Shown here: piece after piece, positions 54,437 through 64,000 of the stretch | Position numbering within the stretch: position 1 is the first letter of the stretch | Layout of the letters: the number at the start of each line of letters is the position of its first letter | Source of the DNA: Dysidea avara | Lineage: Eukaryota > Porifera > Demospongiae > Dictyoceratida > Dysideidae | DNA length: 64,000 nucleotides | Assembly (NCBI RefSeq): GCF_963678975.1 | Contig: NC_089276.1 | Span: 19,163,272-19,227,271, forward strand | Direction of reading: 5' to 3' | Notes under the pieces: generated by a model | Told to the model about the DNA's origin: nothing | Seen by the model: the letters and a program-made list of their open reading frames with translations, nothing else | Databases searched by the model: none | Position numbers and translations under genes: made by a program

Positions 54437-54675
54437 CTATTGTAAGTATGCAAATGTTGTAAATGGAAACTTATACTTCTCATTATTTACTATGGTGAAA
54501 TGATGTATAAACATACAGTTGGCTATATCTGTGCTTACATGCTTTGCACAAAGTTTTATTAATTGTGAAGATTTATCATTAATGTGCAAATGGTGAACCT
54601 GAGGTCCAAAAAAACTTGGATATACGTACTACTTGAAAGAACAATCAGTAATACGTATGATTTATATTATTTATA
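54437..54675. other. Presumed intron or upstream flank
   Basis: No exon or repeat was recognised. Confidence 0.3.
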
Positions 54676-55334
54676 TGTGACCAGATTTTACAAAACCGAT
54701 CCAAATCGCACATCAGGCAAAATCAAACTAACACCATCAGTGGATAGCTACACTACCGTACTAGTAGTTTTGACCCTCAGTACTACTCAAACTACTCAAG
54801 GCTGGTTTTAACAGATGTCTTTTCTGGGTAGTGTGGAGTGCTCAAATGGCAGTTTCAGGCCTTGTGAAGGACCTGGCTTGGCAAGAATCAGTGGTTTACT
54901 GGTGGACAGCCTTATAATGTTGGCCTGACGTTTTCTCTGTTGATTTTGCTACATATCAGCCACTAAGGAGCCAGCACAGCCCTGTAATCTTGTGTCTGGA
55001 CTCCAATTGTGGTCTGCCTCCATTTTGAGGTCTATTTCTTGCCCTCCCCGCCACCCCCCACCCTCCACCCTCCACCCCTTTGTGAGCACTCATGATACTA
55101 CTTCGCTCGTCCAACTGCTCAGATTTTCTATCTTATTTGGCGGGAAACTCTACAAGCAGCTACAAGTACTGGAAATGGCCTGAAAGGTAACAGATTGATG
55201 CATCTTTTGTGTAAATTTCATACGCGTACTTGCTATCCTTGGAGAGTTATGCTGGCTTCGATTCTTTAAAACCGTTTATCTCAAAACTTCTCATGTGCGA
55301 TTTGGATCGTTTTTCCAAAATCCAGTCACATAAT
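54676..55334. mobile_element. Inverted-repeat element, ~660 bp
   Basis: The left end (54676-54719), ATGTGACCAGATTTTACAAA with ATCCAAATCGCACATCAGG, is complementary to the right end (55290-55334), ATGTGCGATTTGGATCG with CCAAAATCCAGTCACAT. Arms are about 45 bp. The TGACC-AGATTT terminus resembles the TGACCGGATTTG end of the element at 2217-2457, so the two may be one family. No transposase. Confidence 0.6.
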
Positions 55335-57835
55335 TATATAGTTGCATAGTTAAAAGTAAACTTGCATGAGTACAATTGTAGTAGCTGTTTATCCTGGTAA
55401 ACTGTTCAGTGGAAAGTGTATATTGTACGTACATAAATGCATGAGCAGCATTTGTCCTCCAATTACAGTAATACAAACCTATTATGAGTTATATTGCACA
55501 AATTTTCCAAAAAAAGTTCATTTGCAATTTTTCCTACACACAGCAACTTCACCAATAGTATCTGATTAACTTTTTAGCCCAACAGTAGTATATGCTGTAA
55601 CTTTTGAGAAGTTTGTTTTTGGCATAGTTTAATTGATTTTAGAAGAATAATGTATAGTGACTGTCTCTAGGAAAACTGGTTGTAATGGATAGAACTTGAA
55701 TAGTGACTAGCTAATTCAACTCTTATTGCACACACACAAAATGTTGCTATTTACACAGTTGTTATACAATGTTCTAGAAATTTCTGAAACCTGCCAGAGT
55801 AATTAACTACATTACAGTTCCTGAATCTAGGCTTGCGCCAATTATTCCGGCATAATTTCGAGCATAATAGGCTAGCAAAAGCATCAAACATTATGCCAGC
55901 GTAATAGGATGATTTTCAAGATTTTTAATTAAATGCGCAATGCGTGCCAACAATACAGCAAAACATGAACACACTACACCTTAATACTGCATTATATATC
56001 AAGAAAATGTGCACTGTTAATATTTTATTGCTTCATGGCTGATTATTTACACTTCACTAAAAAAATCGAGATACTCTAATAGAGCAGTCACTTACTCTAA
56101 TACAACAGTCAGGAAAGACTGATATACTGTAATAAAACAGCCAACTCTAGAGCATAATCTTGATTTTGAAAGCATAATTTGAGCATAATAGGCTGAATTT
56201 GTGAGCATTGCTCAAAAGCATAATAGGCTATTTTCAAAGCATAATTGGCTCAAGTCTACCTGAATCTTGCGTTTAGTTATGAGTGTTATTAGCCATGGTC
56301 AATTACAAGAAATGAGCATGCGCTTAACAAATAATATGCGCTTAATAGACATGTGCATTTAACAACCCTACTTTACGGTACGTCATTTTGGGGTATCCCT
56401 ACTATGCAGTACTGCAATGGCACAAAATACACAGTGAGTAGAGACCAAGCCAATAAAATTATTTTTAGTCACTACAGTGCTTTTCTAAGGCCACTCAACC
56501 ATGGTATGGGATTTTACTAATATTACAGTTTAGCTTCAGAAAGTAGACTTGACATCTTTATTGTGAAGTTATTAGCCAGATACAAAAATGCTGATCCAGC
56601 ATTTGGAAAGAGGAGGAGCACTATGATAGTAAGTATATAAGGCCACTACAATTAAGACTGTAGTTTTCCGTCCTGAGGTTTTTGTTTTTCGGTGCGGGCG
56701 GGAGGCTTATTATCATTATTCATTATTAAAGATTTGACTGCTCTATTATAGTATCTCTATCTTGAGAGGATTTCAAGGTCATGAAAATGGCTTTTTTGCA
56801 AGCTAGCAACCGTTAGAACCATTTATTTTAGGTTTCATTGTGCTTTTTAGTAATGCAAAATAAAAGGCTCCATGAGAAGTTTCCAGAAAGCAGCACAGGA
56901 AGTGGTTTTGGAAAAATAATGACAATAATGACCATTTAATGTGGGTGCTCAGACATGATGTGGGCGGAGGACGGGAAACTACACTCTCATTTGGAGTGGC
57001 CTAAAGTGAGGGTTCTAAGTGTACAAAGGAACTGAAGTGCCCCTGAAGGAGCTCTGGCTAGCCTGAAGATAGCTGTATATGGGTGTACAGCTCCATGGCG
57101 TTAAACAAAGATCTATTACTGTAAGTAAATTCCTGAATGGCCCATAATTGGGTACAATTCATCCCTTATCTTTCCTCTTTCATTTTGTAAACAACCTCTC
57201 CCTCCCCTCCACCCCCACCCATCACACCTATTGGAGCCTGCTTGATATGAGTAAAATGTTATCTAAACTAGTGAGAAACATTGCGGTTGGCTATTTGTGC
57301 AGTGGATGATCTGGAAGGCAAGAAATTGGTATAAAACATGTGAAGGTTTGTTACTGTAGCTTTGACAATTAGAGAGCTACAACACTCTAGAACTTAAAAC
57401 CAAAACTTCTTGTATATAAGTCACAAGACCAGTGTGAAGGACAGCTATATATCTTAACATTTATATATATCTAGTTTTGTAATTACCTTTGACAGACAAT
57501 AAGTTTTGTAGTTAGCTAGTTTTGTAATTAATGTTTAACAATTAATATTTGTGGTATTTGTACAGGTGTTTCGATCGTATTCACATAACATGCGACAAAG
57601 CTACACACGGGAAGAACAGCTGGAAGTACTGGAAAATTAAAGTTTCCTTAACTGCTTATGTCTCCCTTGAGTCATCTCTTCACTATGCATACAGCAAATC
57701 AGCCTTCTAGATTGCTATATTCCTGTTCATCACGAAGGATTGCATCCAGAAATGGAGTCAAATATTCTTATACACTGTCATGGTGACAGGCACAAACTAC
57801 TAACTACTTTATTACAACATAGTGATTCATGTGCT
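55335..57835. other. Intergenic AT-rich DNA
   Basis: No gene was recognised. Several words based on AGCATAATAGGCT repeat at 55858-56250, a low-order repeat. The CTCTATTAGAGTA motif family occurs near 56065-56145 (reverse) and 56729. The rest shows no supported feature. Confidence 0.35.
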
Positions 57836-57839
57836 TAAC

Positions 57840-58290
57840 AACCCGACTCTACGGTATTCACCCAAAATTCTGCCTTAAAATACTACCTTAAGCGGCAATA
57901 GTCTTAGTGCATTTAACATCACATAATACTAAATCTAAGCAAACGTATGTAATACACATGCAATATTGAATTTAAAAAAAAACAAACCCAAAACTCAAAA
58001 TTTGGTCTGCCTGCCTCATTGCCTGCTATGGTCGCAAGACTAAAAGCTAAATGATGCATCATATGACTACCATTATTTGCAACAAGAGCAAACTCACAAG
58101 TGGCATGTGCCTTTGGGGTTCTGATGAGTGATTGTCTATTGTGTTCAATCAAGCTGGTCGTGTTCTTCTTCATGCTATGAAACCATATCATAGCATTAAT
58201 TTTATGCATTGACACTATCCATATTAGACAATAGACACCACAAATTTATTCACAGCGCTTGTGCTGCTTTAGACACAGGATCTTTTATAA
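57840..58290 (+). repeat. Dispersed repeat K1, diverged copy
   Basis: CTACGGTATTCACCCAAAAT, a CTGCCTGCCTCATTGCCTGC microsatellite relic, GCAAGACTAAAAGCTAAA, AACTCACAAGTGGCATGTGC and CTTTGGGGTTCTGATGAGTG follow the K1 order. It is more diverged than the copies at 4915 and 58570. Confidence 0.5.
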
Positions 58291-58569
58291 TCCTGACCTG
58301 GATGAATAACAACTGAGTGACATACCCTTTTACAATCTAGCTGGACCAGCAACAATTGAGGGACTAATGATCTAGCTGTGCTTATAGCAGGAGATCTTAC
58401 TGTACCGCACACTGTATATCTGTGTAAAACCTTCACTGAGCGAAGATTCACAGTAATGGCAAATATAGTAATTGATCGTAAAACATAGTGAAAAACAGGA
58501 TGTGAAAAACCATAAACATTGCTTATAGTCAGGCTCACTTAAGACACTCTAATAAAGCAGTCACCCTAA

Positions 58570-59160
58570 TCAAATGGTACGGTAGTACCATTTAAGTAGG
58601 GATCTCCTCAAAAATTTTATGCGGCACCAAAAGTTCCACTTTTAAAAATCATCCTAGAGACTTTTTATGCCACGAAAATCACCTTTATGGGATATTACTA
58701 GTCCATATAATATATAATACAGCATTAAATATAATAAAACACTTACAGGTGGCCAGATATAGAATTTCAAAAAAATTACCAATACTCGAATTTTAGTCTT
58801 CTTAACTGTCTGACTGCCTGACCACAATTGCAAGGCTAGAGGCCAAACAAAGCAGCGCACAGCCGCCATTTTATGCCACAATAACAAACTCACCAGTGGG
58901 ATGTACCTTTTGGGGTTCCAACAAGCGTAGGCCCTCTGCACCTTGTCTTTTATTTTATCTTCAATCAGGCTTCTTCATCCAACGAATGCATATCGAGGCG
59001 TTGATTTTCCGTATCAATACTTTCTTTTAGCAGCATATTTAGACATCACAGAATTATTTCAGAACTGCATTTCAGAAGTGCTTTAGTCCCTGCACTACTA
59101 TAGAAGAGCCATACTAGCTAGATATCTGCCTGCAACTCCGCGATTGAGATCCCGCTCGCG
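58570..59160 (+). repeat. Dispersed repeat K1, copy 3
   Basis: GTACCATTTAAGTAGGGATC, AAAATCATCCTAGAGAC, ACTTACAGGTGGCCAGATAT, CTGTCTGACTGCCTGACC, GCAGCGCACAGCCGCCATTT and CAGTGGGATGTACCTTTTGG match copy 1 in the same orientation. Its microsatellite is down to about three units. Confidence 0.65.
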
Positions 59161-59404
59161 ACCATGCTCATCAAATAAAGATCTATATAGGTGGACTAAT
59201 GGCGATAGAGTATGGAGACCACATGCACTCTTTACAATCTAGCTATTTACTTATCAGTAAACAAAATGACCCCACCCCAGCCCTTATTGGTCTAGCTAGC
59301 TGCATGACTCGAGATATACTCTAATACAACAGTCATGTAAGATATTCTTATAGAACAGTCACAAGTTACATTGTAGCTAGATGTGCTACACCAAAAAACC
59401 ACAA

Positions 59405-59650
59405 ACTAGTATTTTAAAATGAAGTAGGGATCTATGCAGTGAAACAAGAGATGAAAGATTCATGCTACTACAGCACAGCTTGATGGAAAAGTCCCTATTT
59501 TGGCAAATTAGCTATAAAAATTATTTTGTTCTGTGCCAAAGTAGAGACTTTTCCATTGAGCTATGTTGTAATACCATCATTCATCTCTTGTTTCACTACA
59601 TTTTATTGCATAGATCCCTACTTCATTTTTAAACTAACATTTTAAAATAT
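59405..59650. mobile_element. MITE family A, copy 3
   Basis: A palindrome with ends ACTAGTATTTTAAAATGAAG and its complement, GTGAAACAAGAGATGAAAG and CAGCACAGCTTGATGG. About 30 bp shorter than copy 1 through internal losses. Confidence 0.65.
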
Positions 59651-59737
59651 ATATAACAGCCATGTTCGATATTCATAGTAATATATAGAACAGTCACACA
59701 TGTATATTATAGCTTAACTATAACAAAAACTAAACAA

Positions 59738-59980
59738 GCTAGTGTATTTCAAAATTAAGTAGGAATCTAAGTGAAAAAAAGTGAAGTAAGAGATATGAAT
59801 GATAGTATTACTGTATAACATAGCTCTGTGGAAAAAATAAACTTGAAAAATAACTTTAGCATTAAACACTATAATTGTTATGAAATGCCAACGTAGGGAT
59901 TTTCCCACAGAGCTATGTTTCATTCATACCTCTTGTTTTATCACTAGGAACCCTACTTCATTTTTTAATTAATAACTCTA
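59738..59980. mobile_element. MITE family A, copy 4 (diverged)
   Basis: CTAGTGTATTTCAAAATTAA, AAGTAGGAATCTAAG, AAGAGATATGAATGATAG and ATAGCTCTGTGG with diverged complement TTTCCCACAGAGCTATG. It lies 90 bp from copy 3 and may reflect a local duplication or independent insertion. Confidence 0.55.
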
Positions 59981-60997
59981 TCTCAGCTTGTGTGTGATAA
60001 TTTGGCATCGATTGTTAGCTGAAATTAACCTTCCGCTTATCATGAGTAGGTACTATAGTGTTCTCATTGTCATAGTGGTGTTCCAGGTCTTGATAAACTT
60101 CACCAAGTGATATATTTGTCTCTCGACTACATACTCCTGGCATGCTGTATTTTCAGTACTGCAGTTGCTGCTATGCTTTAAAGCCACTCCAAGTAGATGC
60201 ATTGTTTCCCATTTCCCAATTCTCTTCTGTATGGTTTTACTCATTATGCTGTCAACTGAACATTTTATTTATTATTTATCACGATTACTAGCACTTGCAC
60301 CCAGGTACTATTTTAGCAATAATTTTATTCAGGATCATAACCCATCAAGCTTTTACCATATTCAGGCCTTAATTTAATTTTTAAGGTGCTGAGGATAAAT
60401 GTCCTTACATATTCACAAATGTACAGACATAGCGTCAAATTGTACAGACATGAGCTAGAGGAGCACTTTGTATAGACTGCTGGAATTGGAATAGGGAGTT
60501 TCCATTGAAAGTTTTGAGGTTAAACACAACCACATAGCTGCAACATATCACCAGACTGTGGTCATAACAGCTGCTGGTGATAGCAGTACACAAAGGGGAG
60601 GTGGCATTGGTAAATCCTTGGGTTGGGAAAATGTAGTATCTCCTAGCAACCAAGTGACAGTTATTGTTAGCACTACAAACAAACATGCACACATCAGCTT
60701 TTATGGTACCACTATTGGTTTTGCAAGGACATGGGTGTCCGCCCAAAACTAATTATGTGCAGACATTGTGCTATTTGTGCGGATTTTGGGGGTGGGGTAA
60801 AAGCGGGACGGGGACCGGGACGAAGCCATGTTGACGTAGCTGTGCTCACGTGTCACTGAGAGATTTCTGCAATAAGCCATAGCTGAGAGCAGCATTCTTT
60901 ACTTCAGAGGTGCTATTTATAATAAAGCTTGAGAGATTTAGCTACATTATACTCAAACTTACAAGACAGACTTATTGTAACGGTGACTTAAATCAGT
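59981..60997. other. Intergenic flank upstream of the MULE-like gene
   Basis: No gene was recognised. A short G-rich stretch (GGGGGTGGGGTAAAAGCGGG, 60788-60807) and CGGGACGGGGACCGGGACG follow. The promoter of the downstream gene probably lies here, but no core element can be named. Confidence 0.3.
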
Positions 60998-63265
60998 TTG
61001 AGCTACTTAGTATCTGCTGAGACTAATCTCTTTATGGATGACTCAGAAGATGGCTCGAATCACGCCACAGATGACTGCACAGTGATTTCAAATGATGCCA
61101 ATGGTGCCCTCGAAATGGAGGAGATTGTATCCTATTTAGAAGGAGCTGGAACCAACTACAAAGATTTTTTGAACACCTCTGTCAAGCCACCCGTGCAACC
61201 CCGAGGAGGAACACTGATATTGTTTGATTTAGGCCCAGATGAATCTCAATGGGAGAGCAACAAAAAGAAGCTAAGGTATAGTGAGCTATGCAATCATGAA
61301 CATATAGAATTATATCAAGAGTTATTATTAACTCTTGCCTATACCTATATTGTTTGTGTATATTATATACTGTGCTAAAATTACCTCTTTATCTACACAG
61401 ATGTGACCAATATAGATGGGTCCATAAAGGCACTAGGACTTTTGACCGTGGGAATTATTCTGTGAAGAAGAAGACTGGAGCTATTGATGTAGCAGGGATA
61501 GAAAAGCAAACTGGTGATAACTCCTTCAAGCGGTTGGAATATTGGGGTATTGGCTCAAGCTATTTAATTCACTATCTGGGAGATCACAATGCATTTGTAC
61601 CATGTGCACACCGGAACAGCAAGAAAAGTACCAAACCATTTGTACGGTCAGCACCTCACATTAAGGAAAAGGTATAGTGTAATAGTTAAGCATGAAATAG
61701 TTAGGGACCTGCCTATTATGTTCAAAATTTTGCAGGTTACTAATAAAGGACCAATGATGTCAGCACAGAAAGTTTATCAACAGTTAGTCAATGAAGATGA
61801 AGGTGGGCCTAGACATGTCATCAACACACCTAGAGACCAGAATCAAATCAAAAACTTCCAGAAAGATGAGAATCGCCAGTTCCGGATTTCACATGATGGT
61901 ATTTACAACACATACCAACTATGTTTCCAGCTGCAACTGAAAGATCGTAAGGGAGAGCCCCAAAATTTTCTTCGAAATTTTCAAGTGTACCCAACAGTCT
62001 GTGTTCACATGGTACCACATCCTCTCTTGGAGAATTTAGAGATGCTTCTGAAAGTTTCCACGACCCCTGTAACCCTGCATTATGACACTGTTTTCAACAT
62101 GGGAGATTTCTATCTGTCTACTCTAGTTTTCCGAAATGCTATTTTCAAGAAAGATCCTATCACACCAGTGGCTTTCTTTATCCATTCCAGGAGGTTTCAG
62201 GAAGACCACATGCTGTTTATGAAAACCATAAGAAAGTCACTACCTCTGCTTGCTTCAAAGAAGATTCTAATCGAGAATTTGATTTTTCTGATGTGTTTCC
62301 AATGTGTCTGAATGTTTTTTGTTGGAACCATCTAGAACGTGATTTGCATTTTTACTTGAAGAATTCAGCCAATTGTAAGCCATCTGAGATTAGTTATTAT
62401 GCCAACAGTTTCAAAGCTTTGATGAATGAAGAAAATGAAGATGATTTCGACAGTTCCTGGAGCATCACCAAGGCTTCCTTTACGAATCCAACTGTTCTGA
62501 GATATTTTGAACAAAAGCTTTTGCCAGCGTTTAAGGAGCATTCATCCATTTGGAAACTTAGAGAAATGGGGGTTTCTGATCCAGAGAATGGGCTAACAAA
62601 TAATCCATCTGAATCCATGAATGCTGTTCTCCACAATCTGCAGCAATGGAAACAAGTTCCCCTTGATGTTATCTGTGTATCTCTATTTCATCTTTCAAGC
62701 TATTACCAGCGAGAAATTATTAGGGCTTACCATCTTTGTGGTTCATGGCAATTGAAAGAAGAACTCTCTTACTTGCAGCGAGATGCCAGTCTAATGCCAT
62801 TCTTGCCAAAAGCAATAGACCCCAAAGAAATTGTGGCCAAAGCCAGGGATAGAATTTTACCATCTTATGAAGAAGCCAGCCCTTGCTCTTTTCGTGATGA
62901 CACTACTGCTTCAGTATCCAGTGACAAAGCCACTTGCAAGCTAAACAGTCAGCTAGAATTGGCACGAGAAGCAGTTCATGACAAGCGAGTTGGTTTGACT
63001 GAAATGGGATGTTGGATTGTAAGAGGTGCAGATAATGAGACACCGTATGCTGTCTGACTGTTTCCAAAAGAGACTTGCTCCTGTCCTTCAGTGAAAAAAT
63101 GTTACCACATAATTGCCTGCAAGCTAATGATAGGGCAGGACATCAGTGACCACACCAAGCCTAATATGACACTGCTTACTCAGAGGGTGAGACAGAAGAA
63201 CAAAGAAAGACCTTCTGGAAGAAAACCTCCAAGAAAAAGAGATTTTGACCAGGTTGCTGCTAATA
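60998..63265 (+). pseudogene. MULE-like transposase with SWIM zinc finger, exons 1-3
   Basis: Exon 1 (60998-61275; an alternative Met at 61034), exon 2 (61401-61671) and exon 3 (61736-63265) join in frame. The splice sites are CTAAG/GTATAG, CTACACAG/ATGTG, AAAAG/GTATAG and TTGCAG/GTTAC. Exon 3 has a MULE-type core: LHYDTVFNMGDFY (first Asp), PVAFFIHSRRFQEDHMLFM, VFPMCLNVFCWNHLERDLHF (C-x2-H). Further on lies a SWIM zinc finger, CSCPSVKKCYHIIACK (CxC then CxH). Two lesions: a small deletion near 62265 shifts the frame and removes the stretch where a TDxE-type Asp is expected, and an in-frame TGA (63055-63057) precedes the SWIM finger. Transposases of this class cut DNA in the nucleus; this copy cannot be active as read. 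Confidence 0.75.
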
Positions 63266-63322
63266 GTAAGTTTATAGTATTTCCAATAGATGTGTACATA
63301 TTCTTGTATTTCCATATTACAG

Positions 63323-63403
63323 ATGTCAATGACAGTGAAGGTGAAGGTGAAACAGTTCACAATAGCCATCAATCAATGGAACAAAAGGATGGCCGCAATA
63401 TAG
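63323..63403 (+). CDS. MULE-like gene, exon 4 (81 bp, phase 1-1)
   Basis: Acceptor CATATTACAG/ATGTC and donor ATATAG/GTAGTA. Joins exon 3 after GCTAATA/GTAAGT in phase 1. Encodes an acidic linker (VNDSEGEGETVHNSHQSMEQ). The length is divisible by three. Confidence 0.55.
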   Translation: MSMTVKVKVKQFTIAINQWNKRMAAI

Positions 63404-63460
63404 GTAGTACATCAATTGTTTTGTCATATATACATGTATAGGTACTACCATTCAACACAG

Positions 63461-63541
63461 GCACAGACAATACTGTAGCTGGAAAAACCAATCACGTTGT
63501 TAGCCAACCTTCTAAGAAACACCGATGTGCTTCCATAGCAG
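63461..63541 (+). CDS. MULE-like gene, exon 5 (81 bp, phase 1-1)
   Basis: Acceptor TTCAACACAG/GCACAG (the nearer TATAG at 63441 would lead to a stop) and donor TAGCAG/GTCGGT. Encodes TDNTVAGKTNHVVSQPSKK-type linker with a basic end. Exactly the same size as exon 4. Confidence 0.5.
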
Positions 63542-63607
63542 GTCGGTTTATTATTAGAATATGGACTACATACATAATGTTAATATATAATTTAATTGTG
63601 AAATTAG

Positions 63608-63685
63608 AACCAAGTCAACCAACCACCTGCACTGAGGCAACTCCTGATCTTGATGAAAGTATTACTGAAAATGTGGAGAATGAAG
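63608..63685 (+). CDS. MULE-like gene, exon 6 (78 bp, phase 1-1)
   Basis: Acceptor GAAATTAG/AACCAAG and donor AATGAAG/GTACAT. Encodes an acidic linker (TTCTEATPDLDESITENVEN). Confidence 0.5.
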
Positions 63686-63778
63686 GTACATAGACCCATA
63701 CTTTAATGTTCACATGCTATGCAGTAGCTAAAATGATAATGCTGAATGATGTATTTCTTATCTTCATTATGATTGTAG

Positions 63779-63844
63779 ATGTCAACACCAACTCAAATGT
63801 GGAAGATCATGAAGATCGGAACTGTATCTTGAATAATTCTAATG
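63779..63844 (+). CDS. MULE-like gene, exon 7 (66 bp, phase 1-1)
   Basis: Acceptor TGATTGTAG/ATGTC and donor TCTAATG/GTACGT. Encodes VNTNSNVEDHEDRNCILNNS. Its start (Asp/Asn-Val-Asn) resembles exon 4, suggesting exon duplication. Confidence 0.5.
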
Positions 63845-63909
63845 GTACGTGAGTTCACATGCATAGTACACTTATCCTAATACTGTCATAATTTCACACT
63901 ACATAATAG

Positions 63910-63975
63910 GCAGCAATCACAACATAAGCAGATGGCTTAGTGACTATGTTTCACACACTTGTTTGGCATCTGAAG
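63910..63975 (+). CDS. MULE-like gene, exon 8 (66 bp, phase 1-1), continues past window
   Basis: Acceptor CATAATAG/GCAGC and donor TCTGAAG/GTATAC. Encodes SNHNISRWLSDYVSHTCLAS. The same size as exon 7; the gene must continue beyond 64000. Confidence 0.45.
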
Positions 63976-64000
63976 GTATACTTACACTCTAAAATGATTA

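Overview
The window looks like nuclear DNA from an invertebrate animal, most likely a demosponge. That placement is an inference. It rests on AT-rich DNA with very dense repeats, short GT-AG introns (57-71 bp in one small gene), single-exon immunoglobulin (Ig) domains joined by phase-1 introns, and animal-type mobile elements (Helitron with an OTU domain, MULE, pogo-like, hAT-like and LINE parts). No marker gene fixes the species. Nothing bacterial, organellar or CRISPR-like was seen.

Layout. 1-4.6 kb: decayed repeats, including a pogo-like transposase whose 3' third is inverted. 4.9-8.6 kb: a dispersed repeat with an internal microsatellite, a palindromic MITE, two nested inverted-repeat elements, and a LINE-type ORF1 with a PHD-like finger and no ORF2. 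8.7-9.4 kb: a CpG-richer patch with possible first exons. 10.6-11.7 kb: a hAT-like non-autonomous element with an exact 8-bp target duplication. 12.17-19.29 kb: the most striking object, a 7.1-kb foldback element. Both its arms are tandem 9/18-bp repeats, its ends are about 120-bp inverted repeats that are almost identical, and a 6-7 bp target duplication places it inside an older dispersed repeat.

23.8-54.4 kb, minus strand: eight exons that each encode one Ig-like domain. Seven have the length expected of phase-1 cassettes or a terminal exon; the exon at 49.4-49.6 kb carries one extra base. They are either one long adhesion or receptor-type gene or two neighbouring genes. Between them lie MITEs, a 100-residue RGG-rich gene in five exons (34.54-35.10 kb) with a decayed partial copy beside it, and a broken Helitron (38.2-44.9 kb). 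The Helitron encodes a Rep HUH/Y2 nuclease, a Pif1-type helicase and a terminal OTU protease. A second OTU copy lies past its 3' end, among three different tandem repeats. A 1.6-kb minisatellite of about 30-bp units sits at 45.7-47.3 kb.

55-61 kb holds repeats and MITEs only. At 61-64 kb on the plus strand there is a MULE-like transposase gene with a SWIM zinc finger. It carries a deletion and a nonsense codon in its main exon, followed by at least five short phase-1 exons that run to the window edge.

The host genes therefore sit in a heavily nested transposon landscape. The clearest evidence for host coding potential is the splice-phase consistency of the Ig exons and of the RGG gene. Lesions inside otherwise intact frames mark the mobile-element genes as mostly dead copies. 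All coordinates and splice sites were read by eye; no alignment or database search was run.
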